Shown here: positions 45,065 through 58,619 of the stretch, one piece after another
Layout of the letters: each line of letters begins with the position of its first letter
How positions within the stretch are numbered: position 1 is the first letter of the stretch
Source of the DNA: Phyto melanocephala
Lineage: Eukaryota; Arthropoda; Insecta; Diptera; Rhinophoridae
Direction of reading: 5' to 3'
Assembly (NCBI GenBank): GCA_941918925.1
Contig: OW799237.1
Location: 6,491,201 to 6,555,200, forward strand
DNA: 64,000 nucleotides
Notes under the pieces: model-generated
Seen by the model: the letters and a program-made list of their open reading frames with translations, nothing else
Told to the model about the DNA's origin: nothing
Databases searched by the model: none
Program-made: the position numbers and the translations under genes

Positions 45065-46045
45065 GACATTACGAATAGTTATATGCCAGAACAACGCTTT
45101 CAAATCATAAAAATTTACTTTGAAAAAAAAAAAAATAAATCTGTTCGTAATGTTTATAGCTGGGTCCATCGGTTACTTCAGTTTGTTTTTGCCAATAACC
45201 TCTTTCATTTGTTGTACAAACCACAAGGTAATTTAATAGGGGTTCGTAAAAAAACAACTGATGTTGCTGGAAAAAATTAACTAAAGTAAGGATTTGTCCC
45301 TAACTCTAGTGAAGTTGATAAAGCACTTCGTCCTTTCTACGTGTTTAGTGATGTAATTAATTTCTGGTTAAATGGCTACATCGATAAGAAAAATTTCCAT
45401 ATTTGCAGCAAAGACCACCTCAAACCTTTGACGAATCACCATTGCAGCCACTAACATAGACTAATTAGTGCTGATAATCCTCTGGTCCTTATTTCTTTCG
45501 AAATGTACAAGGAGCTAGCATTAAGGTGGATGGCAAGCGCTATCGAGCCATAGTGACTGAATTTTTTTTTCTATAAAATTAATCATAAACATGTGATTCA
45601 AACTAAACATTAAGCTTGACCTACAGCGCGCTTAGCAATCAATTAATTTCAAAATAAATTTAAATACAACTTTATTTTCAGATGTAGTCCTGTGTAGTGC
45701 CCCACTAGTTCATGCTATTCGAAGCCTCTGTATTATGTTTAATGAGGCTATGTTAAGTCATTTGTTTATGCCAAAAAACAGCAACTCTTAGAGTATTAAA
45801 AGCTTATATAAAAGCCACAATTAAAGCCATTCGGCCAAATTTATTGAAAAATGTAAATAAAAATTAGACTGCCCGAATAAACCATGTACCTCGTAACTGT
45901 AGTGAACTTATGCAAGAAATTACATATAAAAATTTTATGCCATTTTATTAGCTCCCAGATTATTGTAAGAAAAAAATTCATTCCCACAATATGTCTGTCT
46001 GTTATTATCATTTGCAGTTCTCATGCAGCTGAAAAAAACACCCTG
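45065..46045 (+). pseudogene. mariner transposase relic with recognisable C terminus and 3' end
   Basis: From ATG at 45083 the frame reads PEQRFQIIKIYFEKK (N-terminal helix). Further on, near 45358, NFWLNGYIDKKNFHICSKDH matches the block after the first catalytic Asp. Near 45820, IKAIRPNLLKNVNKN and then ARINHV...EITYKNF match the C-terminal helix and tail. The 3' end, AAAAAACACCCTGTGTA at about 46033, resembles the terminus of the fold-back element at 16447. The second and third Asp blocks are not recognisable. About 980 bp in all. Confidence 0.65.
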
Positions 46046-48874
46046 TGTATTTGCAAAAATTTTTATTCCAATCTAGGGAAACGGTATAAAAGCTGCAGTT
46101 TAAGGCAAAAATATATTTAGAAAAAGTTTAGTGGCAAAATGTCTTAAATAAATTTAAAATTTAAAACGTTTGGAAAACAAAGATACTTTTTGCAGAAACT
46201 ACAGCATACATTAGGGGGTCTTGGTGCAAAACACGTTGGGTACTCTCAAGTTACAGCTGTTTTATTATATTAAAATTTTTTTCAGAGGAATAATTAAAAT
46301 ATCAGCCCATACAGGCAGAAGGCAGCTCGAACATAAAAAAAGAACTAAAGGAGATAGGTGGAGTTCAAATAGGAATAAAAGAAATTATGAGAAAAAACTT
46401 TGTTGTGTCCCTATAGAAATTTCTTATAGGTATTAAAAGAAATAAAATAATAACAATTACAAAGCTAAGCAGAACCATCACACATTCCGATTTAAATGAT
46501 TTTTTAACCCTTAGGTTGCGAAGTCAAATTGACAACATAAAGTACGGAATGGGGTCACTAAGGTCTAGCACACAAGCACACATAAAGAGGGCTGATTTAT
46601 TTTTGTATAAATACTTATAAATTAAAAATTTTACAAGGGTTGTCTCATATCTGTTTGACCTAATTTATCTAATTGTTTTAACAGAAAGGCCTTTATATGT
46701 TCTGATATCGAAATTTTTTTTTTAAGAGTTTTTTTGTGTAGAGATAAATGTATAAAGTAAAGGTCTACTAATTCTCAGCAAAAAAAAAAATAGAAGAAGT
46801 GCAAAGCAAATTACATTTTCAAGACTTCTAAGTCAATTTGTGTAAAAGCATTCATTCTAAATGACTTCCTAAATGTAAAATAATTTCTCATAAATGATGT
46901 GCTTAAAAATAAATGCACCATCATGCAAAATGTCTTAAACAATTCATGTAAATAAACAAAATCAACTTATGAAACATCCGATGCTTTTTAACCATTTATG
47001 CATAAGTTCTATGCACTTGTTAAAATAGAGTGCAGTTCATTAAAATATTCATGTAAACATATGATCTCCAATGACACGATAATGTTAAAATCATTAGTGT
47101 TTTCATCTAAATTTAATCACTTCGTCACCAGTTGAACCCCTACAAAATCACTTTTTGGCTGGGTTTAAAAACATATTTACCCTGAAGAAGTAACCCATTG
47201 ATTGTTAGCGAAATATTGGTGTTAAAAAACAATATTTTATAAAAAATAAAAGCGATCTCAAGCTGAAGAAAAAAAAACAAATTATTAATATAAAGATCAA
47301 GAAAATTAGACGATACTTTTGAAAAAAGTATCAATAGAATTACCAGCAAAAGTTTTAGGAATTTTGATACGAAAAAATTTAACAAAATTGGGTCTTAAAT
47401 GGCAGGGTAGCAATGGGTTTAAATAACTTTAAACAGCTATATAAACCACTTTTACTTTCTTTATTATTTGTTTTTTTCATATACATTTTGATAAAATCTT
47501 TTCGATTGCAAAAGAAAGAAGAAAAAAATAAAATAAATTCAACAACTTAAAAAAATGTTTATCCCTAACGCTTTTAAAATATTTATCTGCGTTTAAAACT
47601 TAAACGTTTTGAATTGAAAATGTTTAAAAAAACTCTTATCCAGTTGGTCATAGTTTGACAACACGTAAATGACAAATATTTCTACGACGTGAGATTATTA
47701 TGGCTGACAAAACCAGCATGATGAAGATGTGATTTGACATTATCATGTACGTGTTTTCAATATTTGTCCATCGGTATTAAAAGTTGAAAAAAAGTTTAAT
47801 ATCTATGTTTAACACGTTTTCAATAACAAATTTTATTCTTGCGTATAAATAAATATCACTCATACCACTCGTTGTTCAAACTTCATATTCTACATGCCAT
47901 ACGGGTGGTATGAGTAACTTGTTATCTTAACATTTAATAATTTTATGTGGAACAAGCATTTTTGCAGGAATTACAGCACAAAACAGTAATATTTTATGGT
48001 ACCTTAATACAGGCGAGTATATTTTATTGTACTTACAAACAAAAAATAATAAATAAATACATTTACAAGGACCACAGTTTGTCTGCGACATATTTTTCTA
48101 GATATAAACAAACATTTAGGAAGTCTCTTTTTTAAGTCTGCCCTTAATTTATTATGAGCAGAGAAGGTGTTTAGCTTAAGGGCATTTTGACCTTAAAATA
48201 TTTTACAGTTTCTTTAGGAATTAAATTCAAAAAAATTTGTAATTTAAAACCTAAATATCAGGTTTTCGTCTAGGGTGGTAATAGAAATTTTCTGTTTAGA
48301 TATTTTTTATATTCTCTGTTAGCAAGAGAGGTTATAAAAAATCATTTCGTATAGCACACATACATTTATACATTTTGTTAAATTTAATATCCAACATTAT
48401 AAATAATTGTTGGACGTGGTGACATTTTTAAACGATTTAGCTACTTCTGGCTGTGGCAAACAATTTCAGGTCTAAAGAACTAAGCCAAATTCAATGAAAT
48501 TTAGGTCAAATAGGTTTAATTTCTAGACGCACTGTGGTATTTATTTAATTGTTAAAGTATCAAGAATTTTTCATGTAACAAAATCTCCAAAAAAAAAAAT
48601 TAGAAAAAATATTTGTTGTACCCTCCATCCCATCACCATTAAATGTATAGCAACACTAAATATTCATCTTGAGCTTAAGAGAAATTAAATATTCTTGGTC
48701 CTTATGTTTTTTTTTTTAGTGAATAAGGATATGTCCGTCTGTCTGTCTGGCTGTGTAAATTATTTTTGAGGTTGAGCTTTAATGCTCACAGCTTTTGAAA
48801 ACTATTTAAGGCAAAGTAAACATTAAAAAAAATTAAGGAAAAAACATCTTTTGTAAACAATATATTAACCAAAA
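46046..48874. other. AT-rich non-coding stretch
   Basis: No gene was recognised. An imperfect 13-bp inverted repeat is noted separately at 47859-47914. Confidence 0.45.
47859..47914. repeat. inverted repeat CTCATACCACTCG
   Basis: CTCATACCACTCG (47859-47871) and CGGGTGGTATGAG (47902-47914) are reverse complements at 12 of 13 positions, separated by 30 bp. It is a possible stem-loop of unknown role. Confidence 0.6.
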
Positions 48875-50540
48875 ACAAGTGTTTAAGAACACTATATTCG
48901 GTTTTGCTGAGTTTTTGGTGCCCACCATCAATTTCGTTTACTTCTGTAGCACACAATTTATTTTTTTGTTATTTACAGTAATCGCTATGGAAAAGTCTAT
49001 TTATACTAAAACATGTTTCACTTTCTTTATGTAACTTGAATTTTCTGTTAATTTATTTCCTTAAATTTAGTCTTATAAAGAAGCTTTAAGAGTTTCTACA
49101 TTAGAAATGATACAACTGACTGTTTTTTGCAAAAATATTGTATTTTTACAGGACATGAAAAGTATAATTTGGCACTCAGAAGTAGTTAAAAAATAATTTT
49201 AGCTTTGTGTGGGCATTTCACTTCCTACTTTTAATTATATAATTAATGTTTGAATTCAATTCAGATAATCCATTATAGACTTCTTTTTTTTAGCATTTTT
49301 GTTCATAAAGAAATAATACGAATTTAAGATTAAGCGTTGTATGGAAAGTCGCTGCTAAAGTGGGCGTGTCTCTTTAAGTTTTTGGAATAATACTTATATT
49401 GACGATGAATGTATAAATTTCAAATTTCAATATCGTCGTACATATAATTCTGTCGCTTTAAAAAGCATTTAAATGTCATTAACAGTAAATCATGTGAGAA
49501 GTGGGCGTTAAAGTTGGCATGTCAAAAAAGTTTCTGCTGATAAATTTAACTTGGATATTTTAATGTAGAATATTTCATTCTTCATCATGCGAAATTTCAT
49601 CATCATACTTATATCTAATTCTGTCTCTTCAATGAGATTTGAAATTTCATTAACAGTAGATTATGTAAGAAGTGGGCGTTGAAGTAGGCGTGTCAATGTA
49701 GTTTCTGCTAATATATACAACTTAGATTTTTCAATATAGAGTCCTTTATTCGTCCAAAATCTTTGTCCATAGAGAAATTATATGAATTTAAAATAAAGCG
49801 TTATATAGGAAGTGGGCGTTTAAGTGGGCGTGTTACTTTGAAAAATTTCATCATCATATATTTGATTTGTTCGGTTTTATGAGATTTTAAATTTCTTTAA
49901 CAGTAGATTTTGTAATAAGTGTGTTGAAGTAGGCGTGGCAATGTAGTTTCTAATAACAAATTTAACTTATATATTTCAATATAGAGGCCTTTATTTTCAC
50001 AAAAAATTTTTCCAAAAAAAAAAATATAAAAATTTGAAATAAAGCGCTATTTGGGAGGTGGGCGTTTAAGTGGGTGTATCACTTTAAAAAATTTCATCAT
50101 CATACATTTAATTTGTGCGGTTTTATGAGTTTTTAAATTTAATTTACATTAGATTTTGTAATAAGTGAAGTAGGCGTGGCAATGTTGTTTCTACTAATAA
50201 ATTCAACTTAGATATTTCAATATAGAGGCCTTTATTTTCACAAAAAAGTTGTCCATAGAAAAATTATAAGAATTTGAGATAAAGCGCTATATGGGAGGTG
50301 GGCGTTAAAGTGGGCGTGTAACTTTAGTTTTTCGTTATTATAAGTTTTTTTGATCAAAACACAATGTTTGCAAAATTTCACAAACGTACATCTAATTTTA
50401 TAGGTTTAATGACGTTTTAAATTTACAGACGGACGATCATAGCTAGATCGCCCTAAAACGAAACCAGGTCTTAGAAAATATATACCTTATGGGGTCTTAA
50501 ATAAATATTTGGATGTGTTACAAACGGAATGGTAAAAAGA
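48875..50540 (+). mobile_element. DINE-1-like element, copy 5, with tandem units
   Basis: A decayed head (ACAAGTGTTTAAGAACACTATATTCGG; palindrome degraded to TTCGGT-TTT-GCTGAG) precedes CCCACCATCAATTTCG, as in copy 4. The end has ACGGACGATCATAGCTAGAT and TACCTTATGGGGTCTTAAA, then GTTACAAACGGAATG; the terminal hairpin is lost. It is filled with tandem composite units at 49320-50330. Confidence 0.7.
49320..50330 (+). repeat. ~245-bp tandem units inside DINE-1-like copy 5
   Basis: One half-unit (AAAGCGYTATATGGGA then GTGGGCGTTTAAGTGGGCGTG) starts near 49325, 49795, 50041 and 50281. The other (GTAGATT-TGTAA-AAGTG then GAAGTAGGCGTG) starts near 49487, 49660, 49903 and 50152. The period of the last three composites is about 240-246 bp. 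Confidence 0.75.
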
Positions 50541-51828
50541 AAGTTTTACAAAAGAAATTTAATTTTTTAATTTTTTTTTAACTTGAATACATTATAGAAA
50601 ATTATTAAAAAAAATATCAAATATAAAATATAATTATAATTATAAATTAAATTTAAAAAAAAATTCTCAAAAATTGAGGTGCCCCATATTTAAAATGATT
50701 AATAAAAAATTTTGCATGAATATTTTGTTTTAAAAATATTTGGATAAATTTACCAAAAACTTCTTTAAAAAATTCAAAATAATTATAGAACTAAAACTAC
50801 AACTTTATTGTATTCAGTTCCCAAAAAAGCAATTACTCGATACTCAATTCGAAATTACCCAAACTTTGCCAGCACTATTCTGTACAGACAGTTCTGTAAA
50901 TACACCTTGTTTAAATCATTTTAAGGTGTATTACAAAGCATGTTTGTTTCTTAAAGAATTAATAAATGAACAGCTTAAAAGAACCTTTCATAATATACTT
51001 AAATATTTAAGCAGCTTTCTCCTTTTTAACAAATAAAAATCATTTCTAGTTTATTATCCTTAAATATATTTTTTTATTTATTTAAAAATAATAATATTTT
51101 TTTAATATTATTTTTGTGCTTAACTTAATTTTTATAATATTTCTAAGCATTCTAAACATTTGCTCTTAAAATTTTTCTTAATATGGATATGTTCAAATTA
51201 AAGCTAAATATCGTCATTTGAAAAGTTAAATGCTCTTTCTAGCGTCTTAATAATTTTACAGTAGAAATAAAAAAAAACGCTTTAAGGTTAAAAATACAAA
51301 TACAATACAAATTTATTTTCAACATTTTTTTTTAAGAAGGTGTTTGTTAGCACAAGTCAGTCAGTTATTCTGATAAAATTGGCCAAAAAATATTTAGAAA
51401 AATTTTTGAAGGAAACTGTTAATAAAATCGCCATTTTTTTTAGATGGGTTTAAGTATAAACATAACATGATACATGTATGATCATTAACATAATAGAGCG
51501 AAATGCATAGAAAACCCTATTTCGAACATTTTATTATTCGGGGGGTTTTCGGTTTTAGCAGACAAAATTAAAAATTTTTAAAAGGTTCTTTTTGGGAAAT
51601 TATTTATTTAATGAAAAGTTTTAATTAAATGCATTTTTTGTTTTGCAATTTCTAATTATTTTGATTTTTTAGTTCGATTAAAATTTAAACAAAAATTTTG
51701 TTAGTATTTTGTATTTGGTGTAAAATAATACAAATTTAGCGGGGCAAAATGTATCAGTCTTACTGGTTTTCATTGCGAAATAATATTAAAAAAAGGGTTA
51801 TTTGTTTAAGGAATGACAAAAATAAAAA
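50541..51828. other. AT-rich non-coding stretch
   Basis: No gene was recognised. The 98-codon open frame at 50740-51036 has no motif I know and AT-driven composition. Confidence 0.4.
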
Positions 51829-52115
51829 AACAAGTATGAGTGCTATATTCGGCAGTGCCGAATCTAATATACCCTTCACAACGTGTAGTCATAGAATAAC
51901 AGTATAACATATATAAAAAACATACATACATACATAAAAACATCCCATTGTAAAATTAAAAATTTACGTATGTATGTTAAAAAAAAAATTAAAAAAAAAA
52001 TAAAAAAAAGAAATTAAAAAAAAAATAATTAAAATATAAAACAAAAAAAATAAAAAAAATAAAAAAAAATAATAATAAAAATATAAATAATATATTAAAT
52101 AAAAAAAAAATAAAA
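51829..52115 (+). mobile_element. DINE-1-like element, copy 6, 5' part only
   Basis: Its head (CAAGTATGAGTGCTATATTCGGC with AGT-GCCGAA, then ATATACCCTTCACAACGTG) and the following 230 bp closely match copy 1 at 11010-11380, including the A-rich tract. The match ends near 52115 and no terminal hairpin follows, so the copy is truncated on the right. Confidence 0.7.
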
Positions 52116-53439
52116 ACAATTTTTTGAGTTGTGATTGATAAAAATTAATAGGCTGTAAGTCGGCGGTTACACATAGATTGTTTTTTTTTCTAAATATCTA
52201 TTTTCTATTGAAGTTATGTTTTAGTTTATCAATTGCACATTAATTTTTCTTTTTTACTTCAAAAGTTTGTGTGATGTTAGGAAGTTGGTTCAAAAATCAG
52301 AAAAAAATTGTTTTTATATTTATTTCTTTTTAAAGGAACACTTTGAAATTTTTTTTATTTTTCATATTTGCTTCTAGAAAGCCGGGTCACACATTTCTGC
52401 TAAGACAAGGATTGTTTAAAAGTGATTATTCAGATATTTGACATTTAATATCTATAAAATACCTGATATAACCTCTGTATTTTAATAAACATACTTGTTA
52501 CCTCTTTTTGAATTTTTATTATATTTAATTTTATATTGATTATTAAGATGATATATATTTTTGTTATTTAATTTTTAATTATTTATTTTTATTAATTTTT
52601 AGTTAATTATATTATTTATATATATTAATAATACACTATTATAATTTTAAAATTTTTTGTTTTCTATATTTTTTTAAAAATATTTTTTTTTTTATCTATT
52701 TTGCCCTTTTGAAATTCACAATCTTTATAATTCCTTTTCCTTAACACATTTGCAACAAGTTTCGGTAAATCCTGCTTTTCACTTTTTAGGCCTCAAAAAT
52801 AATTCCCTAAATGTTCTTTTCCAATTTTTTATTCTACTCTTTTATTTAATGTTTTTGATTTTTTTCCTTTTAATTTTATTTTCTAATTTATTCACATCTC
52901 TGGACCGTACCGTACCGTTACGTTCAGAGTCTAAGTATAAACTGAATTTGTTGCTGTTGAATTCTTAGACACTTTTGTAACTGGAAATGCTGTGTAAAAA
53001 CGTATCCTAGGCCAAATAATTTTGAACAGCATCTTTAAGCCAGCATCCAATTAACTACATACTGTGAAACAAACAGGAAATGAAACTGTAACTGTTATAC
53101 TCTCTACCTCTCAATGGCAAAAATAATCTCTTTCGTTTGAGTGTAGTTATAGGCATGTTGTATGTACTTGTTGTGCTACAATTTTTTGTTGTTGTAAAAG
53201 TAGTTTTTATTTTTGTGTGTTTGGTGCGAAGTGAAAACAGAAATGTTGCACAAAAAAAGTTTTTCTCTGTCATAAACACGTGCTAACAACAAGTGTGTCA
53301 TAATATTGTTGTTGCTGTTGTCGTTGATGTTTTCAAACATTAACCGGAAAAAGTAACTTGGAGGGTTGATGAAGAACAGTGGTATGCGCAGAAAAAAAAC
53401 TTTTTTTTAAATGAAATTCATGGCCAAACTTTTTTTTTG
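52116..53439. other. AT-rich non-coding stretch
   Basis: No gene was recognised. The open frames at 52750-52968 and 53055-53279 have no family motifs. Confidence 0.4.
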
Positions 53440-55920
53440 AAAAAAAAATATTATTGATTTATTAGTTAAACGCAAGTTTTTATTATCGCTAAATTTAAAT
53501 TTAATATTTTATTATCAGAGAAATTTTCATAATCAATAAATATTCTAAATAAAATTTTAGTTAACAAGGGAATATTTTAAAGAAAAATTTTATCAACGAC
53601 AACTTTTCTAAAGATAATTTTAATTATCGATAGTTATTTTCAAATTAAGTATTGTTATCGATAAATTTCAGTTAGATTATAATTTTTCCAATCAAAATTT
53701 TTGTAATTGATAAATTCAAAAAAGATTTCTGCGATAACATTAAAAAATTGTTTTCGATAAATTAAAAAAAAATCTATTGATAACTTTTTTTAAAATAATT
53801 TTAGTTTTCGATAAACCTTAATTTTTACTAGCGATAAATTTTCTTAAAAAAGTTTTGCTATCGATAAACTTTTTAAAAAAAATTTTGTTTTGGATACATT
53901 TTTTTAAAAAAAAAGTTTGTCATCAATACATTTTCTAAAGAAAATGCTTGCTATCGATATATTTTCTTAACAACAATTTTATTATATTCACATTTCCTAT
54001 TCTATTCTTGTTATAAATGCATGCATTTTGTAAAGTAAGTGTTTGCTATCGATAATTTTTTTTTAAAACATGGAGTTTCTTTGAAGAAAATTTTTTTTGT
54101 AAAAATTTTTTTCTATCGATAATTTTTTTTCTATCGATAATTTGTTTAAACACATGGAGTTTCTTTGAAAAAAATTTTTTTGTAATTTTTTTTTTAAAAA
54201 CATGTAGTTTCTTTGAAGAAATTTTTTTTTCAAAATTTTTTTCTATCGATAATTTTTTTTAAAAACATGGAGTTTCTTTGAAGAAAATTTTTTTGTAAAA
54301 ATTTATTTTATCGATAATTTTTTTCTAACGATAATTATTTTAAACACACGAAGTTTCTTTAATGAAATTTTTTTTCAAAATTTTTTTTATCGATAATTTT
54401 TTAGAAACATTGGGTTTTTTTTATTAAGAAAATTTGTTTTTATCGGTAAATTTTCTAAAAACCAAATTTTGTTATCGCTTTATTTTTTTAAGAAAATGTT
54501 TGTTATCGTTAATCTTCTATAGAATGCTTTAGTAAGCAATACATATTCTAAATAAAATTTTTGTTATCGATTAATTCTTCTAAAGAAACATTTTTGCTTT
54601 TGATAATTATCTAAAGAAAAAAAATTTTTCTTTCATATTCTAAAGAACATTTTTGCTATCGATAACTTTTGAGAAACCATTCTTGCTTTTGATAATTTTC
54701 TAAAGAAAAAATTTTTTCTCAAAATTTTTTTTAAAAAATTCAGTTTTTTTGAACACATGGAGTTCTTTGAAGAAAATTTTTTTTGTAAAATTTTTTTTTC
54801 TATCGATAATTTTTTTTCTATCGATAATTTGTTTAAACACATGGAGTTTCTTTGAAGAAAATTCATTTGTTATTAGTAAATTATCTAAAATCAATTTTTC
54901 TTATCGAATAGTTTTTATAAAACAAAAATTTTGCTGTTAATAAATTTGCTAAGAAATTTTTTTGTTATCTATAAATAAGTAATTTCTATAGATAATTTTT
55001 GTTATCGATACATTTTCTTAAGAAAATTATCTTATTGATAAAATTTTCTATGGACAATTTTTTTCTGAAAAAAGTTTTTTTATCGATAAATTTTCTAAAG
55101 AAAATTGTTATCGAGTGATTTGTCTAAAGAAAATTTTTGGTACAAATAAATAGTTTGAAATAACTTTTTTTCTGAACAAAGTTTTTTTATCAATAAATTT
55201 TCTTAAGAAAATTGTTATCGAGTGATTTGTCTAAAGAAAATTTTTGCTACAAATAAATAGTTTGAAATAACTTTTTTTCTGAACAAAGTTTTTTTATCGA
55301 TACATTTTCTAAAGAAAATCTTTTTATAGATACAATTTTTTACTGACAATTTTTTTATTGATACTTTTTTTAAAGAAAAGTTTTTTTATCGATAAATTAA
55401 TCTGTGGATAACTTTTGTTATCGTTAAATATCGATAATTTTTTCTGTGGAAAATTTTAAATACTGTAACAGATTTTATAGCTTAAAAAATTGCTATTTCT
55501 CTGTAACAAATTTTTATTATCGATAAACTTTCTTCAAAAAAAAAAATTAGTTATCAACAAATTTATTTAAGCTGCATTCGATAAATTTATTCTATACGGT
55601 TTTTATTATCGCTTAATTGTCCTTTATACATTTTTATAGTTGAAGTTTTTAAAAAGATTGTTTGTTCTCCATAAATTTTTTACAAAGATTTGCTATCGAT
55701 ATATTAGTTTTATTAAGCTTTACATCTTTCAATAATAAAAAAATTTTTGTTTTTATTTTTACTTTTACTTTTTGTTATCGATTCATTTGTTTTTAATTTT
55801 GTTTATGATAAATTTTCAATAACTGATCTTTTGTTATCGATAAAATTTTTATAAAAATATTTGCTATCGATAAATTTAGTATAAAATATATTTTTATCGA
55901 TGAATTATATATAAAAAATT
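53440..55920. repeat. TATCGATA-rich degenerate array 1
   Basis: About 2.5 kb made of short, irregular units alternating TATCGATAA with TTTTCTAAAGAAAA-type A/T runs. At least two higher-order blocks are visible. One is an ~85-bp unit with ACATGGAGTTTCTTTGAAG repeated about four to five times (54065-54410) and again near 54750-54860. The other is an ~108-bp unit (ATCGAGTGATTTGTCTAAAG) duplicated at 55070-55290. No coding potential. Confidence 0.8.
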
Positions 55921-58619
55921 TTAAATTTTTCATACCATACAAAATGCGCTATTAAATTAAATTTAATTTGAATCATGCTTTTTTGCCACAACGCTCTATG
56001 GCATTTGACTTTCATTGAATTAAAGTCACTGTGTTGGAAGTTTTACAAAAAGAAAATTTCTATTGGTAAAAACTACAATTTCGCACAGATATTTTTTCAC
56101 AAACAAAAAACTAACAAGTGTTAGTTAAACCACCACAAAAAGGCAACACAAATAAATACAATTTGCGCTTTTTGTTTTAACAAAAAAACTCATAACTTTT
56201 ATTTCATAACAATTTCTAGATTGTCAAGGACATGTGTTTTTGTAAACGAAAACTTTGTTCCTCTAAGCGAAATGAAACAATTTTGTAATAAAAATTGTAT
56301 GCAAAAAAATTATATTTTATATTTCAAAAACGATTGCAAATCCTATCAAAGAATTAAAATAAATATATTTTTATATTTAATACTTTTCAATGTGCACACA
56401 AGTAATACACACATAAAAGAGTTGCTTTTAGATTTTTATTTCATAAACATTTTGTAAAATCCTTGTTAATGCCAGGCACGCACATTTCCAAACCAACATT
56501 AACACTCATAGCAACTGGAGACATTAGAAGGAAAAAGAAATTAAGTTTTTCTTATTTCGCAAAGAGTAGATGGCGTAAGAGAGATAGAGGAAGTAAATGT
56601 AGAAACCAGTAGCAAAAATCTTGTACAGGAAACACAAGAGAATCCTACTAATAGATGTGTCCTGCTGCTGGTTTACTGATTCGTTTATTTTTATTTTTTT
56701 TTTTGCTTCTTTATCTTTGTGGTCGAATGAGTTTCTTTATGTGTGTGTTTAGTATCCAGTTGACTTTATGTATTCATTCAAAGCTGAGGTTGCTGCTGTT
56801 GCATAAAATTTTATTGTGTTGGTTCGTTTCGTTTATTATTTCAATTTTTATTTTTTTTTTGTTATTCATTGTCCTTTTTAGCCTCTGAGTATGCACGAAA
56901 CACGCATTTTTGCTTTTGCCGTGGCATCCAGTAATTGCAATTTAATTATTCCTTGGAATATTGTATGGAAAGTGGCAGTAAAGAAAATGTGAAGTAGAAA
57001 AAAAAACAAATAATGAAGCAAAAATAAGTGTCGCTAAAGGAGGTCAAGTTACAATTGAAAATGAAATTGATTTTGGCCCTTGTGCAAAAGTCAGCCTTTG
57101 TTGTAGAGTTTCTTTTTTCGTGCAAGATATTAAATTTCGCTGAATCGGGAAGAAGACTTTGAAAAAAAGTATTAATAGAACAACAAAATTTTTTAACAAT
57201 AAACTTAAGGTTTTAATTAAATATGGGAATAAATTAATGCCTGTTAATCGGCAATCTTACTTGCACTTGCTCAACAAAGCCCTCCAACCTTATGGTTCTT
57301 CAACTGTACAATAAACACTTTTAGCTAGAATATAAATACCAAAAAGGTATGTAGTAAGAGATATTTCAACTCATGCATGTAATCGTAATATCATATTGAA
57401 ATATGCAATAGTAACAGGGTTGGGAATTATAGTTTATTTATAATAAAATTAATTTAAAATTACCGAAATAAAGAAATATTTTTTCTGTCTTCTTTTTTGC
57501 ACAGAAAATTTTTTTATACCTTTGCTACTGGCTTAACTTTATAGATAGATAATTAATGCTTGAGTTAATTTTTAAACATTCTAACTTTAGACAATAATAT
57601 TAAGTAAATTTTGTATTTGTACCTGTTCAATATGTCGTTCCTTTGCTTACCAATTTAACTTTTAATTTATTGTTTCTTTTTTTTTAAATCAACATAATAA
57701 ATAAAAACTTTAAAATTTTTTGATTTCTTGTTTCTGTCATCATAAATATGTGCATTTAAGTCGGTAATTGTGCATGATTTTTACAACATGTCTCTCAAGA
57801 CTATAAATGTTTGTGACGTGTGCGTGTGTGTGTTCATGTGTAGTTATACATACATGAATTCACACATATGAAATTTGATAGCTTATGCACTATGTGCAAT
57901 CTTCAGTTTATGCTGTTTTAAAGACAAAAATTTTACTCAAAAATATTTTTGAAATAGAAGAAATCTGTTAGCAACATGCTATTCCGGCAACATATTTGTG
58001 TTGCCTCTTTTATTTCTTAAATTTAATACTAGCTTTTGTTTAAGTTTACTTAAATTGAAAAATTCCCTTAAATATTTTCCCTTACACACGCACAATTATT
58101 TGTTGTGTACATACATATAATTTTCCCTCATAACAACATGTATTGGTATTTGTGTTCAAACGTCTTTCGGATAAGTTGTTTAACATGTTCAACATGTGCA
58201 TGGTTTTTCATATGAAATATCTTAAAGCTAAACTTACAACGTGAAACTATGAGTACATATGAGGTATCTATAACCAGCACACATACCAGTTGTAGTTGTA
58301 GTAGTAATATAAATAATAGCTGAAAACAACAACTCAAACCATAAAACTAACAGCGAGAATAACAACAGTAATTACATACTCAAATTCCTACACTTCGCCC
58401 AAAAGGATTAACATTTATACTTAGGAATTTTGTTAGAAGATACGAGTTAGCATTATTATAGAAACCGACAATATTATAGTGGGCGTGTTTCTTTGTTTAT
58501 AAATAATGAGCATAAATGTTTGTGTCTACGTTAGAAATTAAGTACTTAAGCAACTTTTGTTAGGGTTGATGTTTGTTTACTTAAATTTTATTTGTTTAAA
58601 TAATTATATAAAAATAAAA
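55921..58619. other. unique-looking AT-rich stretch between two arrays
   Basis: No gene was recognised. It lacks TATCGATA units and separates array 1 from array 2. Open frames at 56221-56457 and 56655-56888 have no family motifs. Confidence 0.45.

Noticed and set aside
56221..56888. Two 77-78 codon open frames between the arrays
   Set aside because: No motifs, AT-biased composition, and T-rich runs coding for Phe/Leu; length is within chance for this composition.
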